57,958 nucleotides of DNA from an uncultured Christensenella sp. (GTDB lineage Bacteria; Bacillota; Clostridia; Christensenellales; UBA1242). Within the stretch, counting starts at the first letter, position 1, and every line of letters starts with the position of its first letter. The notes below the pieces were generated by a model. That model was not told where the DNA came from and made no database searches. It worked only from the letters and a program-made list of their open reading frames with translations. Shown here piece by piece: positions 48,240 through 57,958 of this stretch. Position numbers and translations under genes: made by a program. Where the stretch lies: contig CASFMG010000012.1 of assembly GCA_949295755.1 (NCBI GenBank), positions 1 through 57,958 of the forward strand, in the 5' to 3' direction.

Positions 48240-49826
48240 TTAATTTTTATTTTTGTTTACTAAGTTATTATATATTGCCTGTGCAACTTTTATACCGTCC
48301 TGTGCACTTGAAACAATACCACCAGCATATCCTGCTCCTTCTCCACAAGGATATATTCCTTTAATGTTGGACTCTAAGTTTTCATCACGAAGAATTGTTA
48401 TTGGCGAACTACTCCTGGTTTCAACACCAATTAAGACATCATCATCTAAAGCAAAGTATTTGTATTTTTTTCTAAAAATATTTAATCCTTCTTTTAAACT
48501 TGAATAAACAAAATTTGGCAAACAATTTTTTAAATTAACAAATTTATAATTTGGCAAATATGAACATTGTCCCTTATTTGCTTTGTTATCTAAAAATGAG
48601 CCCACACTTTCAACAGGAGCACTAAAATTTCCACCACCAAGATTATATGCAAGTTTTTCATATTTTTCTTGAAAATATATTCCAGCAAGAACATCATTAC
48701 TTTTATAGTCGCTTGGCATAACATTAACTAAAATTGCACTATTTGAATATTTGTTATCTCGTTTAAAATTGCTCATTCCATTGGTTACAATTTCTCCATT
48801 GTTTGATGAAGATGCAACAACCATTCCACCCGGACACATACAAAAAGTAAAAACACTTCTTTTATTATTTAGATGTGTTACAAGTTTGTAATCAGCATTT
48901 GGAAGAAGTTTTGAATAATTTTCTCCGTATTGCATTTTGTTGATATTATCTGCTTTTTGTTCTATTCTAACTCCCATTGCAAAAGGTTTTTGATTTATAT
49001 TTAAATTTAATTTTTTTAATAATTTAAAAGTTTCTCTTGCACTATGACCTAAACAAAGACACAAAACATCGCATATAATTACACTTTTTTCATTGGTCAG
49101 TGTGTTCAATATTTCTACACTTTTCACATTGTTATCATTTATAAAAATATTTACAAGCTTTGTATTAAATTTTATTTCGCCACCAAGTGAAATAATATCT
49201 TTTCTTAAATTTTTAACAACATCGCAAAGTTTGTCGCTTCCAATATGTGGTTTGCTTTCATATAAAATTTCTTTTGGTGCTCCGTGAATGTAAAATTCGT
49301 TTATAACTTTATTGCATAAATCTGACTTTAAATTTGTGTTTAACTTGCCATCGCTAAAAGTTCCTGCACCACCTTCTCCAAATTGAACATTTGAAAGAGT
49401 ATCAAGTTTACCTTGTTCCCAAAAGTCTTTTACTTTTTTTATTCTATCTTCAACACAATCTCCTTGCTCGATAACTATTGGATTTAATCCCATTTTGGCA
49501 AGAGCAAGTGAACAAAACATTCCACTTGGACCAAACCCAACAACCACAATTTTTTTGTTGCTTTTTATTTTATTATATAATAATCCACTATAATCTAATT
49601 TGATTTTTTCATAACTAAATTTTTTTTCTAATAAGTTATCTAAAAATTCAACTGCAACAGATAAATAATAAAAAATATTTGGTTTTTTTCTTGCGTCTAG
49701 CGACTTTTTTATTATTTTAATATTTTTTATTTGATTTTTATTTATATTTAATTTTTTTGATATATTATTTATTAAATAATTATCATCGTAATTTAACGGA
49801 ATATTATTTAGGTTTATTTTTATCAT
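48240..49826 (-). CDS. FAD-dependent dehydrogenase (COG2509 type)
   Basis: 528 residues from ATG 49826, whose ATGA overlaps the stop of the upstream gene; the longer frame to 49865 would lie fully inside that gene. N-terminal ~85 residues are a small ferredoxin-like domain, then a Rossmann FAD site 'KIVVVGFGPSGMFCSLALAKMG'. Further signatures: 'QFGEGGAGTFSDGKLNT', 'LCLGHSARETF', 'YPCGEGAGYAGGIVSSAQDGI', all diagnostic of this uncharacterised flavoprotein family. Substrate unknown. Translationally coupled to the BaiN-type gene. Confidence 0.93.
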   Translation of the reverse strand: MIKINLNNIPLNYDDNYLINNISKKLNINKNQIKNIKIIKKSLDARKKPNIFYYLSVAVEFLDNLLEKKFSYEKIKLDYSGLLYNKIKSNKKIVVVGFGPSGMFCSLALAKMGLNPIVIEQGDCVEDRIKKVKDFWEQGKLDTLSNVQFGEGGAGTFSDGKLNTNLKSDLCNKVINEFYIHGAPKEILYESKPHIGSDKLCDVVKNLRKDIISLGGEIKFNTKLVNIFINDNNVKSVEILNTLTNEKSVIICDVLCLCLGHSARETFKLLKKLNLNINQKPFAMGVRIEQKADNINKMQYGENYSKLLPNADYKLVTHLNNKRSVFTFCMCPGGMVVASSSNNGEIVTNGMSNFKRDNKYSNSAILVNVMPSDYKSNDVLAGIYFQEKYEKLAYNLGGGNFSAPVESVGSFLDNKANKGQCSYLPNYKFVNLKNCLPNFVYSSLKEGLNIFRKKYKYFALDDDVLIGVETRSSSPITILRDENLESNIKGIYPCGEGAGYAGGIVSSAQDGIKVAQAIYNNLVNKNKN

Positions 49827-50959
49827 ATATTTTCTCCAACAATTTTTCCACTTGTCCAAGCCCATTGTAAATTATATCCACCACAAAGACCATCTACATC
49901 TATTATCTCGCCGGTAAAATACAAGTTTTTTAAACTTTTATATTGTAAAAAGTCTGTTAAATTGTTAAGAGACACTCCACCACTTTTAACTTGATTATTT
50001 TCATAATAGCCTAAAACATTAAACGATAATGATTTAATAGCATTTGTTAAAATATCAATGTGTTTTTTTGTTATTTTTTCTTCATTTTTTATTTTGCACA
50101 TTTTTAACACATAATTATTTATTTTTTCATTAAATATACCCTGCATAAATTCTTTTGCGTTTAAAAAATTGTAATCTAATCTTTCATTTAATAATTTTGT
50201 TAAATCTTCTTTATTTAGATTTGGAATTAAATCTATACAAATTTTAGTATTATAATTTTTTTGCCTTGCAAGGTATGCCGACAAATTAAAAATGCAAATT
50301 CCACTAAGCCCTTTATCTTTAAAAAGTACTTCTCCTTTTTCTATAATTTTTTTATTATCTATCACAAGTGATACTTCAACATTTGAGAGCCTTAACCCAG
50401 CCAAATTATGCGTGTCTTCTTTTGTCTTTAATGAAACTAAACTTGGTGAAAAATTATTATACTTTATGTTTAATTGTTCCAAAAATGTAGTATTACTACC
50501 AACCGAGATAACAATTTTATCATAAATATAATTTTTTTCACGAGTTGTAATCTCATATTTGTCGTTCACTTGCTTTATTGATAAAACTTCTTCGTTTTTT
50601 TTGATTATAACTTTATTTTTATTTAATTTAGTAACAAGAACATCTATAACACTTTTGGCACTATTAGACAATGGATAAACTCTGTCCTCTTGGTCAGCAT
50701 ATGTTAATAGTCCTAGATTTTTAAAAAATTTTAATGTTTGTTTTTGATTGAATTTATTTAAATAATTTAAAATATTTGTGTTGTATGAATTTTCAAAATT
50801 TTTTAAATTTGTTAAGTTACATCTGCCATTTCCTGTAACTAATAATTTTTTACCAACTTTATCATCATTACAAAACAAAGTTACGCTATTATTTTTTGAC
50901 GCAAAAATAGAACAAATCATTCCACTTGCACCACCACCGATAACTGCAATATTACTCAT
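49823..50959 (-). CDS. BaiN/HI0933-like NAD(P)/FAD-dependent oxidoreductase
   Basis: 378 residues. FAD site 'IAVIGGGASGMICSIFASK', second signature 'KVGKKLLVTGNGRCNLTN' and C-terminal 'YFTGEIIDVDGLCGGYNLQWAWTSGKIVG' define the HI0933/YhiN (BaiN-like) family. Known members include bile-acid and flavin reductases, and many are uncharacterised. First gene of a two-gene flavoprotein operon, with a 4-bp stop/start overlap. SD AGGAG. Function here not assigned. Confidence 0.94.
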   Translation of the reverse strand: MSNIAVIGGGASGMICSIFASKNNSVTLFCNDDKVGKKLLVTGNGRCNLTNLKNFENSYNTNILNYLNKFNQKQTLKFFKNLGLLTYADQEDRVYPLSNSAKSVIDVLVTKLNKNKVIIKKNEEVLSIKQVNDKYEITTREKNYIYDKIVISVGSNTTFLEQLNIKYNNFSPSLVSLKTKEDTHNLAGLRLSNVEVSLVIDNKKIIEKGEVLFKDKGLSGICIFNLSAYLARQKNYNTKICIDLIPNLNKEDLTKLLNERLDYNFLNAKEFMQGIFNEKINNYVLKMCKIKNEEKITKKHIDILTNAIKSLSFNVLGYYENNQVKSGGVSLNNLTDFLQYKSLKNLYFTGEIIDVDGLCGGYNLQWAWTSGKIVGENI

Positions 50960-50975
50960 TTTTTTCTCCTACAAA

Positions 50976-51004
50976 ATATTATCACATCGAAATCTATTAA
51001 ACAA
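50976..51004 (-). promoter_or_regulatory. Promoter of the flavoprotein operon
   Basis: Minus strand TTGTTT (51004-50999), 17-bp spacer, extended -10 TGTGATAATAT (TAATAT at 50981-50976); ~10-nt leader. Confidence 0.65.
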
Positions 51005-51005
51005 T

Positions 51006-51033
51006 AAAAATTCACCTATGCAGGTGAATTTTT
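51006..51033. terminator. Terminator after the giant surface-protein gene
   Basis: Perfect 12-bp stem AAAAATTCACCT / AGGTGAATTTTT with ATGC loop, just after the stop of the minus-strand gene. Confidence 0.9.
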
Positions 51034-51036
51034 ATG

Positions 51037-54000
51037 TTATTTTTTTTTGTCATCGTTACTTTCTTCTTCACTATCATCATCTTCAATGCTTTGTTTGTTT
51101 ATAGGTTGAATACTCATTGCGGTTGATAATTTTCTCATTTTCTTTCGTTTTGATATTATAATCAAAATTATAATCAAAATTATTAAAAGAATTAGTCCCA
51201 ATACACTACCCATAATTATCATTGCAACTGTGAAGTCACTTGGACTGGTTAAAAATTTAGCATTTTCTGTTATGTAGCCAAACAAACCTCCAAGATGAGT
51301 AACGGCATATTCTTTATCAAGTAGAAGTTCTGTAACTCTATAATTTTTTAAATCAAATGTTCCATTGAATGGATTTTGTTCTGTTCCTATAGGTTGCCAG
51401 AATCTTTCTAAAAGATTAAAGTTTGCTCTAACAACATAGTAACCATCAGCATATGGAATTGTGCCCTTTGCTTCAACATTATTGTTTATTAGGTATGCCA
51501 TTGCAGCGAGTTGTTTTTCGTTTGTAATAATGTAAGGGTCGTTTTCTGTTCCCATTCCTCCAAACATTTCCCAAACATCAATCCATAAAAGTTGTTTATA
51601 TGTTGCCTTGATTACATTTGTAGAATTTGTAATAAATCCATTTGCTTGATTTATTAGCATTGTTATTGTATTGAATTCTATTGGATTACCATTTAATGTA
51701 AGTGCAATTAGTTCGTATCTAATTGTTGTGTTTAACTTAAATGTCAAATTTGTGTCGTATGTATATGATTTAACAGTATTTATAGTTTCGCTTCCATCTA
51801 TTTCAAATACACCACCAATTCCATTTTCGACAACAAATTGAACATTTATTGTGTATGGTGCAATGTCTAATTTGAATTTGACATAACCACGCGACAAATC
51901 TTTTGCACTAATTTTATATGTGTTATTTGTTATTACTTCACTATATTCGCCTAACCAAGATTTGTGGAAATAGCCATAATCTAAATCATATATTTCAAGT
52001 CTTATTGTATCTCCAACTCTATAAATGTTATCATTATGCGCTGTATCACTTGAAATTCTTAATTTTGCGTGCTCTGTTTGTTCAATAATAACATTAACTT
52101 GCTTACCAATAAACTCTGCATAATATGTTGTTGGAGTTAATATTGTTTGTTCTATTGAACTTGTTGAATTTTCAATTTCTTGTGAACCTTTTAACCATCT
52201 CAAAAAGTCATAACCTTCATCACAAATTGCACTTAATTGAACAACCTGATTATAAAGTGGTTCACTATCTGAAATTTGTGCACTACCACCAACATAAGCC
52301 ACCACATCAATATGTATTGTGTAGTATAGATAAACAACAATATTTTCTTCGCCCATAACTTCGTTATATTGGGTTGTATTAAGTTGTGATTTATCTGTTA
52401 TATCAGGACTATATGACCAACCATAATATGTGTAGTTCAAAAGTCCAAGTGGAGCAACAATTCTCACTTGTGCACCAGGTACATAACTAATGCCTGTAAT
52501 TTGATTGTTTTCATTGTAATTTGTAAATCTGTCAAGTGTATTTGGGAAAATGTCTTGATATGACAACCCTAAATCTGAAACAGCAAAATTTGGTACAAAT
52601 ACTAAATCTATTTTATATCTTTCTTTTTCCCAAATGCCATACAAAGTACATTCATAATCATAGTTGACATCGCTAGAAAGATTTGCATCACTAGAACCTT
52701 TAAATCCATAAATTTTTTCATTTATGCCATTTACTGTTTCTATTGAATAAATATTTGCACCTTCAAAATAGTAGTTAATTCCTGTTCCATCAATTTTTGT
52801 ATTCCAACCTGCAAATACATAACGATATCTTTGTGGAGATGTTACATCGCTAGAAAGAAGTGGTTCAAATGTTGCTTCACCAAAGTTTACACTGCTAGTT
52901 ACACTTGTTGGACCGTCTAAATAATTATAATCAAAGGTTATTAAATATTTATAAGGTGAAATTGAAATTGTAATCACTTCATCTTTTGTAACATTTTCTA
53001 TTTTTCCATATGAATAAGCGTTATAAATAGACGATTCTACAACAGGAATAGGAGTTATAAAGTAATCGTTTTCATTTAATTTATAACCGTTTAGTATATA
53101 AAGGACAGTCGAAACACTTCCACCCGTTTTTACATATGCTGTAAATACTTTGTTGTCTTTTGATGACTCTATTTGGGTAACGCCCAAAGAGTTGTTAGAA
53201 TACTCAAATATGTTTGCACCTATTCCATCAACAATAAATTTAACAGTATTTATTTTTGCTTTTATATTTATGTTTATATTTGTTTGTATAAACAAGTTTT
53301 TAATTGTGAAATCAGTGCCGACTTTGTTGTAATCAAGTCTTGGATCAATTATTAAATCACTAAACTCATAACCTGATTTTTCTTCAATATTAAAGTTTAT
53401 TTGTTCGCCACTATATGTTGAAATTGTATAAGTTATAACATTGTTGTTTTTAACTGTGTCAACAAGTTGTGTGTTAGAATTTTCTGTAATATTTAAACTT
53501 GCAAAATCTATTTCATCAGTTGTAAATATTTCACTATTTGGCAAAGTGACATTTATTGTAAGTGTTATTGGTTTTCCAACAAACACTGCAATAAATTCAT
53601 AGTTCTGCGTAACTCTAGTTACTAAAATGCTTAATTGTGTTGAATAATCTTCAAAAGTTCCATCATCATTTACTTTTACCCATTTGGAGAACTGATAGTA
53701 ATGATTTTCATCTTCAACTGCTGTAACACTTTTTGCATCGTATCCATATTTTATAGTTTGGTCATATGAATATATATCTTTAACTCCATCTATTGATAAT
53801 GAACCTCTCTCGTTAAAGTTTACAGAATATTTAACACTATACTTATTTATGTTATACACAAGATATATCGTAAAATCATCTTTAATTTGGAATACAATTT
53901 CATTGTTTTCTCCAATACTTATAAGACCATCAGTTGATGTTAAACTATATTCCATATCATTTTTTGATGACCAAGAGCCAAACGAATAACCAATATAAAC

Positions 54001-57000
54001 ATCATTGTTTGGAGTTAAAATTATCTCTTTGTTGTAATTTGCACTAAATGATGAATTAGAATTTAGTTTGGTTATACTTCCATCAATATCAAGTTCGACA
54101 ATATTTATTGCATCAATGTCAACATCAAATTCCACATCGTGTTTTACTGCAACAACTTTTATTGTAAATGAATCATATACATACGGAATAACAATACTTC
54201 CATTTGATGTTATTCCGCTAATTGTAACTGAAACACTGTCTATATTATCTACGATAACAAACGAACCTTTGTTTGGTGAAATTGTTTCAAAAATCCAAGA
54301 ACTTAAATTTGTGTCAACTTTATATCCGTGTGACGGTGTAATTGTAAATGTTAATGTTTGTTCTGTGTAAACATTTGCTTGGTAATACATCACATCGTTT
54401 ACAATTCCATCTATTGTAAATGTACCTTTGTTGTCTAATGAAGAAATTGATACAGTGTTTAAACTTGGTTTTATATTTACAGTTATTGTTATATCTGAAA
54501 CAAAATTTTGTAATGTTCGAGTTAAACTCAAATTGTTTCCAGATAATGTGTAGTCATATTCACTCTCTACTTCCCACGATTCTATTTCGTAACCTTCGTT
54601 GCATTCAACATTTATTTCAACAACACTTTCAGTTTTTGCAACTAAAGAAATTTCTCCTGTTTGTTGTGTTGTTTGACTTTCAGCACTAACAATTCCACGA
54701 TTTTTGTCATTTACTTTAATTGTAATCGTGTTGTCGTTTTGCACAAAATTTGCAGTTAAAGTGTAATTATCCAAAAATTGATTTATAGAAATTTCTTTTT
54801 CTGTGCTGTTGTTTAAATCAATTAAAGTTGATGTCCATTTTTCAAATGTATAACCTATATTTTCTGTTAAAGTAATATTTACACTATAAGAAGTTTTAAC
54901 ATCTAATATAATTTGACTATTATTTTTGCCGTCTATTATTTGAGATGTTATTGTGTTTCCTTCACTATCAATTACATCAATCAAAACATTTGCGTGAGTG
55001 CTATTTATTTCTAATTGATAATCATTTTCTTTCCATATAGCATCAAAAGAAGTTGTTTCTGCATAATCCCAAACATAATCTTCGTTTAATTGCTCATTTG
55101 ACCACGAACTAAATGTATAGCCATCTCGTTTTGGCTCAATAAGTTCGCCAACTGGACTATTAAATGTTGCAGTTTTTGAAATTTGTATTGGTCTGTCTTG
55201 GTCGTCTACATCTACTATGTTCCAAACCAACTCATCAACATTTTCAAAATATCCACCATTTGCATTTAATATTATTTGATATCCATTTGCAATATAAACC
55301 ACTTTTAAAGTTCTGTTTGGATAGAAAGAATCATCAAGTACTGTGTTTTCATTAAATTCAATTATTTGTCCTTCTTCTGTTTGCCATTTTGTTATATCTT
55401 GACTAAATCCTGTTTTAAATGCTTCAACAAGTTGAGCACTATTTGATGACAAGGTCGAATTAAATTCAACTGTAATTGTTGCCTTGGTGTCATTTTCACT
55501 AAATGTCCATTTTGTATTAGATTTAAAAGTTCCACCATTTGCATCTAATGTGAGTGTTAATGTTTTTGGTGCAAATTTTGCATAAATAACATTGTTTTTT
55601 GCTTCTATTGTTACATTTTCTATTTCTAATGATGGTTCCCAATCTATATCAAAACTGTAACCCAAAAATTCATAACCGGAATTTGCTGATGCTATATCAA
55701 TGAGTGAAACATCTTGATAATAGTTGTATAACCCATTTATATTTGTTATTGTTCCACCTTGTTTATCACTATCAGTTAAAAACTCGCCGTTTACTTTTGT
55801 TGCTAAAACAACATTTAAATTAAATTTTTTAATTGTCCATTTTGCATATGCAGTTTTTTCTGTTTGGTCAACTGGCCAATTATTTTCATCTATTATTGTA
55901 TTTTCATTTATTAAGTTTCCATCTAAATACCAACCAGCAAAATCATACCCTTCGTGTTGTGGTATTGGCATAACTGATATTTTTTGTCCATAAATCAAGT
56001 TAGAAGACAATAACTCATTGTTTTCCATACGCTCTGGATTGATTATTTCAAAGTCGTCTTCAATATACTGATAAATTATTGAAACACTCTTATCTGTAAT
56101 CGCTCCAAGTATGTCGTTAGCAAAATAGTTATTTGAATCAGTTCCACTTAATGTAAATGTTATTGTTTTATTGGTTCCAACATTTGCATTGTCATAATTT
56201 GCAACTACGCTTACATCATCGCCGTCAACTAAATTGTTTATTGTTAAATTGCCAATAATATTTGCATTTCCATCAAACACTTTGTTAAATCCCATATCGC
56301 AAACAATGTTTAATTCTCTTTGTTGAATTGTGAAAATAACTCCTGTTTGCAAAACTAAATCTAGGTTGTTTGAATCAAGTTTTGATTTAATTTCATAATT
56401 GCCTGCAATAAATTTTGTTTCATTTAAAAGATATTCAATAATTAAATTGCCCGATATTTCGCTTGCATAATCTTGTAATTTATCTACATTCAAATCACTT
56501 ATCGTATAAGTTATATTAAAGTCTTCTGTTCCATAAATAATGGATTGGTTTGCATCTGGAATAATATTTACAGTTCTTTTTGTAATATTTCCAAAAAGAT
56601 TATTTGTTACATTGTAGTTATTTATGTCATCGCCTTGGAATGTAACATTTATTGCAATATTATTTTTAACATCTTTTTGACTATAAGTGCCTGTTGCAGT
56701 TAAAGAAAATTTAGTATCAAGTTTTTGACTATTTTTATCTAATATTGATATATCGCCCTTAAATATGTTTGTTGCATCGTAAACTTTATCTAAATTATTA
56801 GCACTAAGCGATATAACTTTTTTGTTTATAACAAATTCGACTTGGCTTGTTACAACGCAAGTTTCATAATTATCGCAACTAACATCATAACCTGACAAAG
56901 CATATGTTCCAACATCAATTCCATCAAAATTTATTGTTCCATAAACAATTTCTTCGTTTGCTGTGTAATCGAGTGTAGTTATATCTATATATTGTATGTA

Positions 57001-57958
57001 ATTATTATCATACTCTTTTTGCAACAATCCAATATTTTTTTCTGTTGCAGTTATAACAACATTTAAAGTACTTGCTTTTAAAATTTCAAACAATTCTTTT
57101 AATGCGTCAACACCTATAGTAATATTATAATTTTCATTGTCCCAATTTTCAATTATTAAATCATATTTTCCAACATTTTCTCCGATTATTCTTGAAAAAT
57201 GTATTGTTATTTTTTCATTTAATGGAGTATTTATTGCGTACGCTAAAATTGGGTCATCTTCTCCATATATTTTATTAAAGTAATTGTTTGGAATATCACC
57301 ACTATTTAGTGTTAATTGATATTCTAAAATTGCAAAATTGAATGTGTTTATGCCTTGTATTTCGTAATTTTGTGATGCAATACTAAATTCTACTTGATAC
57401 GCACCAACATTTGTTGGTGGATTATTAGAGTTATAACCAGCAGAAGTATAAAAAGCATCAATAGATACATCTGTTTTTTCACTTGAATTTACAAATGTAA
57501 TAATTGGCGAAATTTGTACAGGATTTGCTGAATATGTATACTCTGTTACAATATCATCAAATGATAAATTGATTTTAACTTTTACAACTTCAATATTGCC
57601 TATTAAACTAATAGAATAATTTGATGTTACATCATTAGTTTCATTAACAATTCTTAAATTTGTTAAATCAACACTTTTTATATCAACATTTCCTACTTCA
57701 TTTTTTGTAAATTCTGCAAAGCCACTTAACGTATTTGTTGAAAGAAGTTTATCTCCTACATCTTGTGATACTACAAAATCACTTGCCACAATTTGATATA
57801 TGTTAGTTGTTGAATATACTAATTTTTTGTTTATTTGCAAAACAATTTCTCTTTTTAGTATTGTTCCTGTTGCCGAAACATTTAACACATAATTTGATTG
57901 TGGTAAACTTTCTGCATTTTCTATAACAAATTTTATGTTGTGTGTTCCAACTTCACTT
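51037..57958 (-). CDS. Giant MBG/InlB-repeat surface protein, 5' end cut by window edge
   Basis: At least 2306 codons, open through the right edge; a GTG at 57888 is inside the domain and is not the start. Order from the edge: several MBG-type modules (GTHNIKFVIENAESLPQSNY; YDATNIFKGDISILDKNSQK; VFDGNANIIGNLTINNLVDG). Then come InlB/Listeria-Bacteroides repeats (GYDFAGWYLDGNLI, GYTFSSWSNEQL), a long run of InlB-like beta modules (YEIESWEVES, YQFSKWVKVNDDG, YRYVFAGWNTKIDGTG), and a GLUG-like segment (GTENDPYIITNEKQLAAMA ... NPFNGTFDLKNYRV). It ends with a C-terminal membrane helix (GSVLGLILLIILIIILIIIS), a Lys/Arg stop-transfer and an acidic cytoplasmic tail. No LPXTG. Adhesin-like role inferred. 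Confidence 0.85.
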   Translation of the reverse strand, partial: SEVGTHNIKFVIENAESLPQSNYVLNVSATGTILKREIVLQINKKLVYSTTNIYQIVASDFVVSQDVGDKLLSTNTLSGFAEFTKNEVGNVDIKSVDLTNLRIVNETNDVTSNYSISLIGNIEVVKVKINLSFDDIVTEYTYSANPVQISPIITFVNSSEKTDVSIDAFYTSAGYNSNNPPTNVGAYQVEFSIASQNYEIQGINTFNFAILEYQLTLNSGDIPNNYFNKIYGEDDPILAYAINTPLNEKITIHFSRIIGENVGKYDLIIENWDNENYNITIGVDALKELFEILKASTLNVVITATEKNIGLLQKEYDNNYIQYIDITTLDYTANEEIVYGTINFDGIDVGTYALSGYDVSCDNYETCVVTSQVEFVINKKVISLSANNLDKVYDATNIFKGDISILDKNSQKLDTKFSLTATGTYSQKDVKNNIAINVTFQGDDINNYNVTNNLFGNITKRTVNIIPDANQSIIYGTEDFNITYTISDLNVDKLQDYASEISGNLIIEYLLNETKFIAGNYEIKSKLDSNNLDLVLQTGVIFTIQQRELNIVCDMGFNKVFDGNANIIGNLTINNLVDGDDVSVVANYDNANVGTNKTITFTLSGTDSNNYFANDILGAITDKSVSIIYQYIEDDFEIINPERMENNELLSSNLIYGQKISVMPIPQHEGYDFAGWYLDGNLINENTIIDENNWPVDQTEKTAYAKWTIKKFNLNVVLATKVNGEFLTDSDKQGGTITNINGLYNYYQDVSLIDIASANSGYEFLGYSFDIDWEPSLEIENVTIEAKNNVIYAKFAPKTLTLTLDANGGTFKSNTKWTFSENDTKATITVEFNSTLSSNSAQLVEAFKTGFSQDITKWQTEEGQIIEFNENTVLDDSFYPNRTLKVVYIANGYQIILNANGGYFENVDELVWNIVDVDDQDRPIQISKTATFNSPVGELIEPKRDGYTFSSWSNEQLNEDYVWDYAETTSFDAIWKENDYQLEINSTHANVLIDVIDSEGNTITSQIIDGKNNSQIILDVKTSYSVNITLTENIGYTFEKWTSTLIDLNNSTEKEISINQFLDNYTLTANFVQNDNTITIKVNDKNRGIVSAESQTTQQTGEISLVAKTESVVEINVECNEGYEIESWEVESEYDYTLSGNNLSLTRTLQNFVSDITITVNIKPSLNTVSISSLDNKGTFTIDGIVNDVMYYQANVYTEQTLTFTITPSHGYKVDTNLSSWIFETISPNKGSFVIVDNIDSVSVTISGITSNGSIVIPYVYDSFTIKVVAVKHDVEFDVDIDAINIVELDIDGSITKLNSNSSFSANYNKEIILTPNNDVYIGYSFGSWSSKNDMEYSLTSTDGLISIGENNEIVFQIKDDFTIYLVYNINKYSVKYSVNFNERGSLSIDGVKDIYSYDQTIKYGYDAKSVTAVEDENHYYQFSKWVKVNDDGTFEDYSTQLSILVTRVTQNYEFIAVFVGKPITLTINVTLPNSEIFTTDEIDFASLNITENSNTQLVDTVKNNNVITYTISTYSGEQINFNIEEKSGYEFSDLIIDPRLDYNKVGTDFTIKNLFIQTNININIKAKINTVKFIVDGIGANIFEYSNNSLGVTQIESSKDNKVFTAYVKTGGSVSTVLYILNGYKLNENDYFITPIPVVESSIYNAYSYGKIENVTKDEVITISISPYKYLITFDYNYLDGPTSVTSSVNFGEATFEPLLSSDVTSPQRYRYVFAGWNTKIDGTGINYYFEGANIYSIETVNGINEKIYGFKGSSDANLSSDVNYDYECTLYGIWEKERYKIDLVFVPNFAVSDLGLSYQDIFPNTLDRFTNYNENNQITGISYVPGAQVRIVAPLGLLNYTYYGWSYSPDITDKSQLNTTQYNEVMGEENIVVYLYYTIHIDVVAYVGGSAQISDSEPLYNQVVQLSAICDEGYDFLRWLKGSQEIENSTSSIEQTILTPTTYYAEFIGKQVNVIIEQTEHAKLRISSDTAHNDNIYRVGDTIRLEIYDLDYGYFHKSWLGEYSEVITNNTYKISAKDLSRGYVKFKLDIAPYTINVQFVVENGIGGVFEIDGSETINTVKSYTYDTNLTFKLNTTIRYELIALTLNGNPIEFNTITMLINQANGFITNSTNVIKATYKQLLWIDVWEMFGGMGTENDPYIITNEKQLAAMAYLINNNVEAKGTIPYADGYYVVRANFNLLERFWQPIGTEQNPFNGTFDLKNYRVTELLLDKEYAVTHLGGLFGYITENAKFLTSPSDFTVAMIIMGSVLGLILLIILIIILIIISKRKKMRKLSTAMSIQPINKQSIEDDDSEEESNDDKKK

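Noticed and set aside
51037..57888. GTG at 57888 as the true start of the giant surface protein
   Set aside because: The frame continues to the window edge within an MBG-type module, and there is no ribosome site or signal peptide at that GTG.

Overview
The window is AT-rich throughout (roughly a quarter G+C by eye) and uses the standard bacterial code. TGG encodes Trp and TGA is used as a stop. Shine-Dalgarno sites are AGGAGG-like, promoters are sigmaA-like, and surface proteins carry Gram-positive-type domains (InlB/Listeria-Bacteroides repeats, MBG, Ig-like Big domains, collagen-like Gly-X-Y, BspA-type LRR). Central metabolism seen here is fermentative (pyruvate formate-lyase with its activase, pyruvate kinase). 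This fits a low-GC anaerobic Bacillota, most likely an uncultured gut-type Clostridia or relative. No 16S or other marker is present, so I do not name a genus.

Layout. 1-9.2 kb: a minus-strand operon of three large membrane-anchored or secreted beta-domain proteins; the last is cut by the left edge. 9.3-12.1 kb: a hemolysin III-type membrane protein, a collagen-like/beta-helix surface protein and a lipoprotein. 12.1-17.7 kb: pflB-pflA, a small membrane-tethered metzincin-like protease, and a divergent TetR/DegV pair with palindromic operator candidates. 17.76 kb: tRNA-Ser(UGA).

17.9-28.85 kb is an accessory island next to that tRNA. It carries a HEPN (Rx4H) protein divergent from a zinc-ribbon/nucleoside-deoxyribosyltransferase-like protein, and a large serine recombinase with a small upstream ORF. 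A structured non-coding region follows, with an oriT-like 16-bp perfect inverted repeat. Next come a PD-(D/E)XK nuclease-DUF2075 helicase, a possible restriction-enzyme stub and a 5-methylcytosine methyltransferase. The island ends with a SLOG-family protein paired with a double-HTH regulator (two phased operator repeats), an interrupted ICE-type gene and a 5'-truncated PcfJ-like gene. It looks like a decayed mobilizable element carrying defence-type genes.

29.3-51.0 kb returns to chromosomal-type genes: a YgjV-GNAT fusion, an EamA transporter, a beta-helix/LRR surface protein, a three-gene ABC-2 exporter, a lipoprotein, TspO, and a catalytically degenerate YugP-type protein paired with a SHOCT membrane protein. 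These are followed by guanine deaminase, a SIMPL protein, trpS, GNAT, tRNA-Ser(CGA), pyk, serS, a Na/Pi cotransporter and two FAD proteins. 51.0 kb to the right edge is the C-terminal part (at least 2306 residues) of a giant MBG/InlB-repeat surface protein anchored by a C-terminal membrane helix.

A recurrent feature is very compact promoters. In many genes the -10 box lies only 13-25 bp from the start codon, leaving 10-20 nt leaders. In two membrane-protein genes (the EamA transporter and TspO) the predicted transcript starts at the start codon, with no ribosome-binding site.
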